Made by a program: the position numbers and the translations under genes. A DNA stretch of 12,473 nt from an uncultured Pseudomonadota bacterium (GTDB lineage: Bacteria; Pseudomonadota; Gammaproteobacteria; Burkholderiales; Rhodocyclaceae), in assembly GCA_946479855.1 (NCBI GenBank), contig CAMLHL010000073.1:1-12473 (forward strand). The letters run 5' to 3'. Shown piece by piece: positions 1 through 6,108 of this stretch. Under the pieces are notes generated by a model, which saw only the letters and a list, made by a program, of their open reading frames with translations, searched no databases and was not told the origin of the DNA. Position 1 is the stretch's first letter, and each line of letters begins with the position of its first letter.

Positions 1-2
1 CG

Positions 3-128
3 CTGCCCAAGCCGATCGCCAATCAACTGGCCTGCCTGTTGTTCGCCAGCGGCTACGCCGAGGATTTCAATCAGGCCAAGGCCATTGTCGCCGTCGAAGC
101 GACCGGTCTGCTGGTTGGTGGCAACTGA
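3..128 (+). CDS. C-terminal end of an upstream protein, possibly TrpD-like (YbiB family)
   Basis: An open frame enters from the left edge and ends at TGA 126-128, giving 41 residues beginning LPKPIANQLACLLFASGYAE. The pattern N..A..LFASGYAEDFNQAKAI resembles the last helix pair of the anthranilate phosphoribosyltransferase fold (TrpD and the TrpD-like YbiB proteins), where an N-A-x-x-L-x-x-x-G-x-A segment precedes the C-terminus. YbiB-like genes are found beside nitrate assimilation genes in some betaproteobacteria, which fits the location. The fragment is too short for a firm family call. The reading frame itself is well supported because it is the only one with sensible protein composition, and it stops 30 bp before the better NtrC-like site upstream of nirB. 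Confidence 0.4.
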   Translation: MPKPIANQLACLLFASGYAEDFNQAKAIVAVEATGLLVGGN

Positions 129-137
129 GATCCCGCC

Positions 138-174
138 TGCACCGGCTTGGCGTCCCGGGCACTGTTTTGGTGCG
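138..174 (+). promoter_or_regulatory. Tandem NtrC-like enhancer sites upstream of nirB
   Basis: Two 17-bp matches to the NtrC consensus TGCACY-N5-GGTGCA lie 20 bp apart centre to centre (two helical turns). Site A (138-154) is TGCACC GGCTT GGCGTC, with a perfect left half. Site B (158-174) is GGCACT GTTTT GGTGCG, with a strong right half. The centre of site B is 63 bp upstream of the -24 GG of the sigma-54 promoter, a normal enhancer distance. The same pair with the same spacing occurs upstream of narK (10821-10857). Binding by NtrC is inferred. Confidence 0.6.
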
Positions 175-181
175 ACGATCA

Positions 182-197
182 TACGGTCAACACCGTA
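182..197. promoter_or_regulatory. Short inverted repeat between enhancer and promoter
   Basis: TACGGT-CAAC-ACCGTA is a perfect 6-bp inverted repeat with a 4-nt spacer, lying between the NtrC-like sites and the sigma-54 promoter. It has no counterpart at the matching place upstream of narK, so it could be an operator specific to nirB or a chance palindrome. No binding protein can be named. Confidence 0.25.
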
Positions 198-208
198 AAA
201 GCGCTAAA

Positions 209-221
209 AATCAAACTGATA
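209..221 (+). promoter_or_regulatory. IHF-like site upstream of nirB promoter
   Basis: AATCAA-ACTG-ATA approximates the IHF consensus WATCAA-N4-TTR with one mismatch. It begins 20 bp upstream of the -24 GG. The narK region has a perfect match to the same consensus at the identical offset (10892-10904), which makes this weaker copy more believable. IHF bends DNA between enhancer and sigma-54 promoter in many NtrC-dependent systems. This site is unusually close to the -24 element, so it could instead be an A/T-rich contact region. Confidence 0.35.
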
Positions 222-227
222 GCCTCT

Positions 228-243
228 TGGCACGCGGATTGCA
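228..243 (+). promoter_or_regulatory. Sigma-54 (-24/-12) promoter of the nirB operon
   Basis: TGGCACGCGGATTGCA matches the RpoN consensus TGGCAC-N5-TTGCW throughout, with the invariant GG at 229-230 and GC at 241-242. Transcription is expected to start about 12 nt after the GC, near 254, giving a leader of roughly 104 nt before nirB. The promoter is preceded by paired NtrC-like sites and followed by an ANTAR-type leader, so it should be active under nitrogen limitation. Confidence 0.88.
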
Positions 244-253
244 ATAACTCTCC

Positions 254-357
254 CGAAGCAGCGAATCAACCGTCAACGAGGACGGTCCGATGGCAACGAC
301 GTCATGCGCTGAAAAAATATTTGCACCGCAAGGTGCGCGCAACGTTGGAGCCCAAAC
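254..357 (+). ncRNA. nirB leader RNA with ANTAR-type tandem hexaloop hairpins
   Basis: The untranslated leader folds into two adjacent short hairpins with 6-nt loops. P1 (269-286) is ACCGTC, loop AACGAG, GACGGT. P2 (290-305) is ATGGC, loop AACGAC, GTCAT with one G-U pair. Both loops carry A at position 1 and G at position 4, the signature recognised by ANTAR RNA-binding antiterminators such as NasR and NasT of nitrate assimilation. The narK leader (10937-11051) has the same pair with a compensatory change in P1. Downstream lies a GCACC-GCAA-GGTGC hairpin (323-336), which lacks a U-tract, so the regulated step may not be classical intrinsic termination. The start at 254 is estimated from the promoter. 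The ANTAR protein is not in this window. Confidence 0.75.
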
Positions 358-2802
358 ATGAGCAAACCCCGTCTTGTCCTGATCGGTAACGGCATGGCCG
401 GTGTCCGCACCGTCGAAGAACTGCTGAAGATCAAACCGGATCACTACGACATCACCATCTTCGGCGCCGAGCCGCACCCCAACTACAACCGCATCCTGCT
501 CTCGCCGGTGCTGGCCGGCGAAATGACCATCCAGGAAATCGTCCTCAACGAACTGGACTGGTACAAGGAAAACAACATCAAGCTGCACACCGGCAAGCAG
601 ATCAAGACGATCGACCGCGTCAAGCGCAAGGTCATCGCCGAGGACGGTACCGAGGAAGCCTACGACCGCCTGCTGATCGCCACCGGCTCGACCCCGTTCA
701 TGCTGCCGATTCCCGGCAACGACCTGCCTGGCGTCATCGGCTACCGCGACATCAAGGACACTGACGAGATGATCAAGGCCGCCCGCCTGCACAAGCACGC
801 GGTCGTCATCGGCGGCGGCCTGCTCGGCCTCGAAGCCGCCAACGGCCTGAAGCTGCGCGGCATGGACGTGACCGTCGTGCATCTCGGCCCGTGGCTGCTC
901 GAGCGCCAGCTCGACGAAACCGCCGGCAAGATGCTGCAGAAGTCGCTCGAGGACAAAGGCCTCAAGTTCCTGCTCGACACCCAGACGGAAGCGCTGATCC
1001 AGGGCGAATCCGGCCGCGTCGCGGCAATCCGCTTCAAGGGCGGCATGCAGATTCCGGCCGACATCGTCGTCATGGCCGCCGGCATCCGCCCCAACTACGC
1101 GCTGGCCGAATCCTCCGGCATCTACTGCAACCGCGGCATCGTCGTGAACGACACCATGCAGACCTACGACCCGAAGGTGTATGCCGTCGGCGAGTGCGTC
1201 AGCCACCGCGGCATCGCCTACGGCCTGGTCGCCCCGCTGTTCGAGCAGGCCAAGGTCGCCGCCAACCACCTGGCCGGCTACGGCATCGGCCGCTACACCG
1301 GCTCGGTGACCTCGACCAAGCTCAAGGTTACCGGCATCGACCTCTTCTCGGCCGGCGAATACATGGGCGGCAAGGACACCGAGGAAATCGTCCTCAACGA
1401 CCCGCACGGCGGCGTGTACAAGAAGCTGGTCATCAAGGACAACAAGCTGGTCGGTGGCGTCATGTACGGCGACACGGCCGACGGCCCGTGGTACTTCCAG
1501 CTGCTCAAGGACAAGCGCGACATCCACGACATCCGTGACTCGCTGATCTTCGGCCAGTCGCTGGTCGGTGACGTCGGCCATGCCGGCAAGAGCAAGGCCG
1601 CCGAGATGGCCGACAGCGCCGAGGTCTGCGGTTGCAACGGCGTGACCAAGGGTGCCATCGTCCAGGCGATCAAGGCCAAGGGCCTGTTTACGCTCGACGA
1701 GGTCAAGAAGCACACCAAGGCGGCGTCGTCCTGCGGTTCCTGTGCCGGTCTGGTCGAACAGATCCTGGCCTCGACCATCGGCGGCGCCTACACGCCGGCG
1801 GCGCTCGACACCAAGCCGATGTGCGCCTGTACCGACCATTCGCACAAGGCGGTGCGCGAGGCCATCGTCGCCCAGCACCTGACGACCCGGGAAGCGATCT
1901 TCAAGGCCATGGAGTGGAAGACACCGGATGGCTGCGACAAGTGCCGCCCGGCCCTCAACTACTACCTGATCTCCAGCTTCCCGCACGAGGCCAAGGACGA
2001 TCCGCAGTCGCGCTTCATCAACGAACGCGCCCACGCCAACATCCAGAAGGACGGCACCTACTCGGTCGTGCCGCGCATGTGGGGCGGCCTGACGACGCCT
2101 TCCGAACTGCGCGCCATCGCCGATGCGGCGGAAAAGTACAACGTGCCGACCGTCAAGGTCACCGGCGGCCAGCGCATCGACCTGCTCGGCATCAAGAAGG
2201 AAGACCTGCCCAACATCTGGGCCGACCTCAACGCGGCCGGCATGGTTTCCGGGCACGCCTACGGCAAGTCGATCCGTACCGTGAAGACCTGCGTCGGCGC
2301 CGAGCACTGCCGCTTCGGGACCCAGAAGTCGATGACCATGGGCATCAAGCTCGAAAAGATGCTGTTCGACATGTACTCGCCGCACAAGGTCAAGCTGGCC
2401 GTCTCCGGCTGCCCGCGCAACTGCGCCGAAGCCGGCATCAAGGACGTCGGCGTGATCGGCGTCGATTCCGGCTACGAGCTGTACATCGGCGGCAACGGCG
2501 GCATCAAGACCGAAGTCGCCCAGTTCCTGTGCAAGGTCAGTTCCGATGAGGAGGTCATGGAGTATTCCGGCGCCTTCCTGCAGCTCTACCGCGAGGAGGG
2601 CTGGTATCTGGAGCGTACCTGCCACTACATGGACCGCGTCGGCCTCGACTACATCAAGGGCAAGATTCTCGAAGACGAGGAGGGCCGTAAGGCGCTCTAC
2701 GCCCGCCTGCTCGATTCGCTGAAGGATGCCCGCGATCCCTGGGAAACCAGCCGCGAAGGCAAGGCTATCCAGCAGTTCATCCCGATCAAGGTCGAAGCCT
2801 GA
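358..2802 (+). CDS. nirB: Assimilatory NAD(P)H nitrite reductase, large subunit NirB
   Basis: This 814-residue cytoplasmic enzyme reduces nitrite to ammonium with six electrons from NAD(P)H. Domains in order: an FAD/NAD(P) pyridine-nucleotide reductase module with GxGxxG at residues 10-15 and a second at 152-157; two tandem BFD-like [2Fe-2S] segments, one with Cys424, 426, 459 and 462 and the other with Cys489, 491, 526 and 529; a ferredoxin-like nitrite/sulfite reductase half-domain (about 560-620); and the sirohaem/[4Fe-4S] domain with C-x5-C at 645/651 and C-x3-C at 685/689 (SGCPRNC). Length is typical of NirB (about 800-850). A GGAG Shine-Dalgarno at 347-350 sits 7 nt before the ATG. It opens the operon driven by the sigma-54 promoter, with nirD 26 bp downstream. 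All expected catalytic cysteines are present. Confidence 0.96.
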   Translation: MSKPRLVLIGNGMAGVRTVEELLKIKPDHYDITIFGAEPHPNYNRILLSPVLAGEMTIQEIVLNELDWYKENNIKLHTGKQIKTIDRVKRKVIAEDGTEEAYDRLLIATGSTPFMLPIPGNDLPGVIGYRDIKDTDEMIKAARLHKHAVVIGGGLLGLEAANGLKLRGMDVTVVHLGPWLLERQLDETAGKMLQKSLEDKGLKFLLDTQTEALIQGESGRVAAIRFKGGMQIPADIVVMAAGIRPNYALAESSGIYCNRGIVVNDTMQTYDPKVYAVGECVSHRGIAYGLVAPLFEQAKVAANHLAGYGIGRYTGSVTSTKLKVTGIDLFSAGEYMGGKDTEEIVLNDPHGGVYKKLVIKDNKLVGGVMYGDTADGPWYFQLLKDKRDIHDIRDSLIFGQSLVGDVGHAGKSKAAEMADSAEVCGCNGVTKGAIVQAIKAKGLFTLDEVKKHTKAASSCGSCAGLVEQILASTIGGAYTPAALDTKPMCACTDHSHKAVREAIVAQHLTTREAIFKAMEWKTPDGCDKCRPALNYYLISSFPHEAKDDPQSRFINERAHANIQKDGTYSVVPRMWGGLTTPSELRAIADAAEKYNVPTVKVTGGQRIDLLGIKKEDLPNIWADLNAAGMVSGHAYGKSIRTVKTCVGAEHCRFGTQKSMTMGIKLEKMLFDMYSPHKVKLAVSGCPRNCAEAGIKDVGVIGVDSGYELYIGGNGGIKTEVAQFLCKVSSDEEVMEYSGAFLQLYREEGWYLERTCHYMDRVGLDYIKGKILEDEEGRKALYARLLDSLKDARDPWETSREGKAIQQFIPIKVEA

Positions 2803-2828
2803 ATTTTCAAGAGAACGAGGACAGAAAA

Positions 2829-3140
2829 ATGAGCAACTGGAAACTGATCTGCAAGCTGGAAGACATTCCGCAACTGGGTTCGCGCGTCGTGCAACGGAGC
2901 AGCGGCGGCGACATCGCCATCTTCCGCAACGCCGAGGACGAGGTCTTTGCCCTGCACGACAAGTGCCCGCACAAGAGCGGTCCGCTGTCGCAGGGCATCG
3001 TGCACGGCAAGCGGGTGACCTGCCCGTTGCACGGCTGGAACATCGGTCTCGACGATGGCCATGCCGTCGCCCCGGACGTTGGTTCGTGCAGCAAGTTCGA
3101 CGTCAAGGTGGAAGGCGGCGAGGTTTTCCTCGCCGTTTGA
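2829..3140 (+). CDS. nirD: Nitrite reductase small subunit NirD with Rieske ligands
   Basis: This 103-residue protein is the partner of NirB. It has the Rieske fold, and unlike the E. coli NirD type it retains both ligand pairs, Cys46-x-His48 (CPH) and Cys65-x2-His68 (CPLH), so it should bind a [2Fe-2S] cluster. Its role is to assist electron transfer in, or stabilise, the NirBD complex in the cytoplasm. An AGG-containing ribosome site lies about 8 nt upstream of the ATG, 26 bp after the nirB stop. The stop codon is inside the loop of a terminator-like hairpin. A generic Rieske ferredoxin is the alternative, but the position directly after nirB favours NirD. Confidence 0.92.
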   Translation: MSNWKLICKLEDIPQLGSRVVQRSSGGDIAIFRNAEDEVFALHDKCPHKSGPLSQGIVHGKRVTCPLHGWNIGLDDGHAVAPDVGSCSKFDVKVEGGEVFLAV

Positions 3141-3152
3141 ACGGCATTTTTT
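3132..3152 (+). terminator. Intrinsic terminator/attenuator overlapping the nirD stop codon
   Basis: GCCGT (3132-3136), loop TTGA, ACGGC (3141-3145) forms a 5-bp GC-rich stem followed by A and six T residues (3147-3152). The nirD TGA lies inside the structure, so ribosomes finishing nirD would cover the stem. This would make it a partial, translation-sensitive terminator between nirBD and the transporter gene. Confidence 0.6.
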
Positions 3153-3167
3153 AACTGCAGCAAATCT

Positions 3168-3242
3168 GGCGGAACGCCTGAACGGCGTCCGCCGCCTCAA
3201 TCGGGGAACGGCTTCCTGGCCTTGAGAGCAGGCAGGGAAGCC
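3168..3242 (+). other. Two intergenic hairpins between nirD and the transporter gene
   Basis: The first stem (3168-3193) pairs GGCGGA(A)CGCC with GGCGTCCGCC around loop TGAAC, 10 bp with one bulged A. The second (3210-3242) pairs GGCTTCC with GGAAGCC, with partial internal pairing (CTG.CCT with AGGCAG). Neither is followed by a U-tract. They may be processing or mRNA-stability elements between operon segments. No clear promoter is visible here. Confidence 0.45.
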
Positions 3243-3275
3243 GGTGCTTACCAATAAATCCGGAAAGGAACACCC

Positions 3276-4088
3276 ATGGCCTATCTTGCGCCTACCGAAT
3301 TCGTCACCAAAATGATCGATGCCGGCGAATCGAAAATCTTCATGTCCAACCGCGACACGCTGATCCGCGCCTACATGGCCGGCGCGATCCTGGCGCTTGC
3401 CGCCGCCTTCTCGATCACCATCAACGTCCAGACCGGCCAGCCGCTGGCCGGCGCCATCCTGTTCCCGGTCGGCTTCTGCCTGCTCTACCTGCTCGGTTTC
3501 GACCTGCTCACCGGCGTGTTTACCCTGGCGCCGCTGGCCCTGATCGATAAGCGTCCGGGCGTTACGCTGGGCGGCGTGCTGCGCAACTGGGGCCTGGTTT
3601 TCGTCGGCAATTTTGCCGGCGCGCTGACCGTCGCCGTGATGATGTCCGTCATCTTCACCTACGGTTTCACCGAGGCGCCCAATATCGTCGGCCAGAAGAT
3701 CGGCACCATTGGCGAAGGCCGCACCGTCGGCTATGCCGCGCACGGCGCCGCCGGCATGTTGACCCTGTTCATCCGCGGCGTGCTGTGCAACTGGATGGTG
3801 TCCACCGGCGTCGTCGGCGCCATGGTATCCACCAATGTCACCGGCAAGGTCGTCGCCATGTGGATGCCGATCATGCTCTTCTTCTACATGGGCTTCGAGC
3901 ATTCCATCGTGAACATGTACCTGTTCCCGTCGGGCCTGATGCTCGGCGGCAATTTCTCGATCTACGACTACATGGTCTGGAATGAAATCCCGACCGTGCT
4001 CGGCAATCTGGTCGGCGGCATCGCCTTTGTCGGCCTGACCTTGTACTCGACCCACGTCCGTACCGCACCGAAGCGTAACGCCGCCTGA
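3276..4088 (+). CDS. nirC: Formate/nitrite channel family protein (NirC/FocA type)
   Basis: This 270-residue integral membrane protein of the FNT family has about six hydrophobic segments. Family hallmarks include the GFDLLTG motif after the second segment, RGVLCNWMV, and GFEHSIVNMYLFP with a His at residue 209, the position of the central pore histidine in FocA. In an operon with nirBD it most likely moves nitrite across the inner membrane for assimilation, or exports excess nitrite. Nitrite specificity rests on context, not on residues. An AAAGGA ribosome site lies 8 nt upstream of the ATG. A strong intrinsic terminator follows 20 bp after the stop. A formate channel is the main alternative. 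Confidence 0.9.
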   Translation: MAYLAPTEFVTKMIDAGESKIFMSNRDTLIRAYMAGAILALAAAFSITINVQTGQPLAGAILFPVGFCLLYLLGFDLLTGVFTLAPLALIDKRPGVTLGGVLRNWGLVFVGNFAGALTVAVMMSVIFTYGFTEAPNIVGQKIGTIGEGRTVGYAAHGAAGMLTLFIRGVLCNWMVSTGVVGAMVSTNVTGKVVAMWMPIMLFFYMGFEHSIVNMYLFPSGLMLGGNFSIYDYMVWNEIPTVLGNLVGGIAFVGLTLYSTHVRTAPKRNAA

Positions 4089-4107
4089 TCGGCCTGAGGT
4101 ACAGTCC

Positions 4108-4140
4108 AAGCCCCTGCCCGGCCGGGATAGGGGCTTTTTT
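4108..4140 (+). terminator. Intrinsic terminator after the nitrite channel gene
   Basis: AAGCCCCT (4108-4115) pairs perfectly with AGGGGCTT (4129-4136) over 8 bp. The loop contains a secondary CCCGGCCGGG palindrome, and the stem runs into T residues (4135-4140, then more T-rich sequence to 4152). The next gene starts only 20 bp after the T-run, so this is either the operon end or an attenuator limiting read-through to the kinase gene. Confidence 0.88.
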
Positions 4141-4160
4141 CCTTTCTTTTTTCTGATCCC

Positions 4161-5891
4161 ATGAACCGCCCGCTAAAAATCACCGTCGGACAGTATTCGG
4201 ATAAAGGCCGCAAGGAAAGCAATCAGGATTTTCACGGGGTTCTGCTTCCCCGGGAGCCGCAACTGAGCAGCAAGGGCATCGCCATCGCGCTGGCCGACGG
4301 CATCAGCAGCAGCGAGGTCAGCCAGGAAGCCGCGCAGTCAGCCGTCACGACCTTCCTCGAAGACTATTACTGCACGTCGGAAGCCTGGTCGGTGAAAACC
4401 TCCGCCGAGCACGTGCTGGTTGCCACCAACTCCTGGCTGCATTCGCAGACCCAGCAAAGCCAGCACCGCTACGACCGCGAGCGCGGCTATGTGTGCACCT
4501 TCAGCGGCCTGATCATCAAGTCGCGGACGGCGCACCTGTTCCATGTCGGTGATGCCCGTATTTACCGGCTGCGCGGTACCGTGCTCGAGCAGTTGACCGA
4601 GGACCACCGGGTCCGCGTCTCGTCAGTGCAGAGCTATCTGGCGCGGGCGCTGGGCATGGATCGCAAGGTCGACATCGATTACCAGACGATCGCCCTGGAG
4701 GAGGGGGAACTGCTGTTGCTGGCCACCGACGGTGTCTATGAATATATCGACGGCGCCGGCATCGCGGCGGCCATCGAACACAGTGCCGGGGATCTTGAGT
4801 GGGCGGCCCGGGCCATCGTCGCCGAAGCCCTGCAGCGCGGCAGCGCCGACAACCTGACGCTGCAGATCGTCCGCATCGACCAACTGCCCAGCCCGGAATC
4901 CAACGAAATGGTCCGCCAGATCGCCGAGCTGCCGCTGCCGCCGATGCTGGACGCGCGGATGCATTTCGACGGCTACCAGATCATCCGCGAAATCAAGGGC
5001 AGCGCCCGCAGCCACATCTACCTGGCCGTGGATAACGAAACCGGCGAACGCGTCGTCATCAAGACCCCCTCGGTCGACCAGCAGGCCAACCCGGCCTATC
5101 TCGAACGCTTCCTGATGGAAGAGTGGATCGCCAAGCGCATCAACAGCCCGCACGTCGTCAAACCGTGCGCGCAAACGCGCCCGCGCCACTACATCTACGT
5201 CGTCACCGAATACATCGAAGGCCAGACCCTGGCCCAGTGGATGATCGACAATCCCAAGCCCGATCTGGCCAGCGTGCGCGGCCTCGTCGAGCAGATCGCC
5301 AAGGGCCTGCAGGCCTTCCACCGCCTCGAAATGGTGCATCAGGACCTGAAGCCGGACAACATCATGATCGACGGCAACGGCACCGTGAAAATCCTCGACT
5401 TCGGCGCCACCCGGGTGGCCGGCATCATGGAAATCGCCAGCCCGATCGAGCAGATCAACCTGCTCGGCTCGGCCGCTTACGCCGCGCCGGAATATTTCCT
5501 TGGCGAAAACGGTTCCTCGCGCGCCGACATCTACTCGCTCGGCGTCATCGCCTACCAGATGCTCTCCGGCAAACTGCCCTATGGCGCCGAAGTCGCCAAG
5601 GCACGGACCCGGGCGGCGCAGAAAAAACTGGTCTACCGGAGCGTGCTCAGCGAAGAACGCGAAATCCCCGCCTGGGTCGACGATGCCATTCGCAAAGCTG
5701 TCGAACCCGACCCCTTCGCGCGTTACGAGGAGCTCTCCGAGTTTGTCTTCGACCTCCACCACCCGAATCAGGAATTCCTCAACAAGACCCGCCCGCCGCT
5801 GCTCGAGCGCAACCCGGAGATCTTCTGGAAGAGCGTTTCCTTTGTGCTGCTGCTGGCGGTGATCGTGCAGAGCGTCGTGCGCTGCCATTGA
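4161..5891 (+). CDS. Bifunctional PP2C-type phosphatase / Ser-Thr protein kinase, membrane anchored
   Basis: This 576-residue fusion has an N-terminal PP2C phosphatase (about 5-240) with metal-binding aspartates in NQD (Asp23), ADG (Asp46), ATDG (Asp190) and ADN (Asp230). An Hanks-type kinase follows (about 270-530) with Lys301, the catalytic loop HQDLKPDN (Asp395, Asn400), DFG (413-415) and APE (442-444). A single hydrophobic segment (about 557-573) ends the protein, implying a tail anchor with both domains in the cytoplasm. The glycine loop is degenerate (KGSARS) and HRD is HQD, but key catalytic residues remain. The same fusion accompanies nirBD in other proteobacteria, for example the Pseudomonas aeruginosa nir/nas cluster. 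Substrates are unknown; tuning nitrite or nitrate transport or reductase activity is inference. No Shine-Dalgarno is evident, but the PP2C domain begins right after this ATG. Confidence 0.93.
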   Translation: MNRPLKITVGQYSDKGRKESNQDFHGVLLPREPQLSSKGIAIALADGISSSEVSQEAAQSAVTTFLEDYYCTSEAWSVKTSAEHVLVATNSWLHSQTQQSQHRYDRERGYVCTFSGLIIKSRTAHLFHVGDARIYRLRGTVLEQLTEDHRVRVSSVQSYLARALGMDRKVDIDYQTIALEEGELLLLATDGVYEYIDGAGIAAAIEHSAGDLEWAARAIVAEALQRGSADNLTLQIVRIDQLPSPESNEMVRQIAELPLPPMLDARMHFDGYQIIREIKGSARSHIYLAVDNETGERVVIKTPSVDQQANPAYLERFLMEEWIAKRINSPHVVKPCAQTRPRHYIYVVTEYIEGQTLAQWMIDNPKPDLASVRGLVEQIAKGLQAFHRLEMVHQDLKPDNIMIDGNGTVKILDFGATRVAGIMEIASPIEQINLLGSAAYAAPEYFLGENGSSRADIYSLGVIAYQMLSGKLPYGAEVAKARTRAAQKKLVYRSVLSEEREIPAWVDDAIRKAVEPDPFARYEELSEFVFDLHHPNQEFLNKTRPPLLERNPEIFWKSVSFVLLLAVIVQSVVRCH

Positions 5892-5984
5892 CCCGACCGC
5901 CGGCCGGCCCGAAAGGCGAAGGCGACGGTCGACCGCTCAGGTCGCCCATTTCCAGAACCGCCTTGCAAGCGCCACTAAAAATTC

Positions 5985-6053
5985 TGCATCCAAATTCCTG
6001 AAGTCTGCGTAATAAAGAACAGGTGTCCCGTGCTTGTCTGAAAGCGGCGGGAC
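5985..6053 (+). promoter_or_regulatory. Candidate ECF-type promoter and inverted repeat upstream of the ferritin-like operon
   Basis: GCATCC (5986-5991), 16 bp, then CGTA (6008-6011) followed by ATAA vaguely resembles the TGATCC-type -35 and CGTA/TAAGA-type -10 of RpoE/ChrR-class ECF promoters. ECF sigma factors usually drive their own operon, and this one is encoded two genes downstream. A perfect inverted repeat, GTCCCG (6025-6030) with CGGGAC (6048-6053), lies in the leader. The match is imperfect. The rest of the gap from 5892 shows only GC-rich palindromic fragments and one GACGGTCGACCG (5924-5935) related to the dispersed repeat. Confidence 0.3.
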
Positions 6054-6108
6054 GACCGACAAACTTTACAGCGATCGACCGCTGCCCCAACAGACAAAAG
6101 GAATGATC

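Noticed and set aside
211..2625. Very long open frame on the minus strand opposite nirB (about 800 codons)
   Set aside because: High-GC third-position bias keeps this antisense frame open. The implied protein is a low-complexity run of Val, Ala, Asp, Gly and Leu with no domain, while the plus strand encodes complete NirB motifs.
2697..4109. Long minus-strand frame opposite nirD and the channel gene
   Set aside because: It spans two real genes and an intergenic terminator, has His/Asp/Gly-rich composition and no recognisable domain or ribosome site.
4623..5888. Long minus-strand frame opposite the kinase fusion
   Set aside because: Antisense shadow of a gene whose catalytic motifs are all on the plus strand.
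5924..5935. GACGGTCGACCG as a full copy of the dispersed repeat
   Set aside because: Only the palindromic core is shared; the GCTA prefix and A-run are missing, so it is noted only as a weak relative.
6034..6108. Extended N-terminus of the ferritin-like protein from an upstream TTG
   Set aside because: The upstream segment is hydrophilic and would bury the Tat signal; AAAGGA lies 6 nt before ATG 6109, which starts just ahead of the twin-arginine motif.
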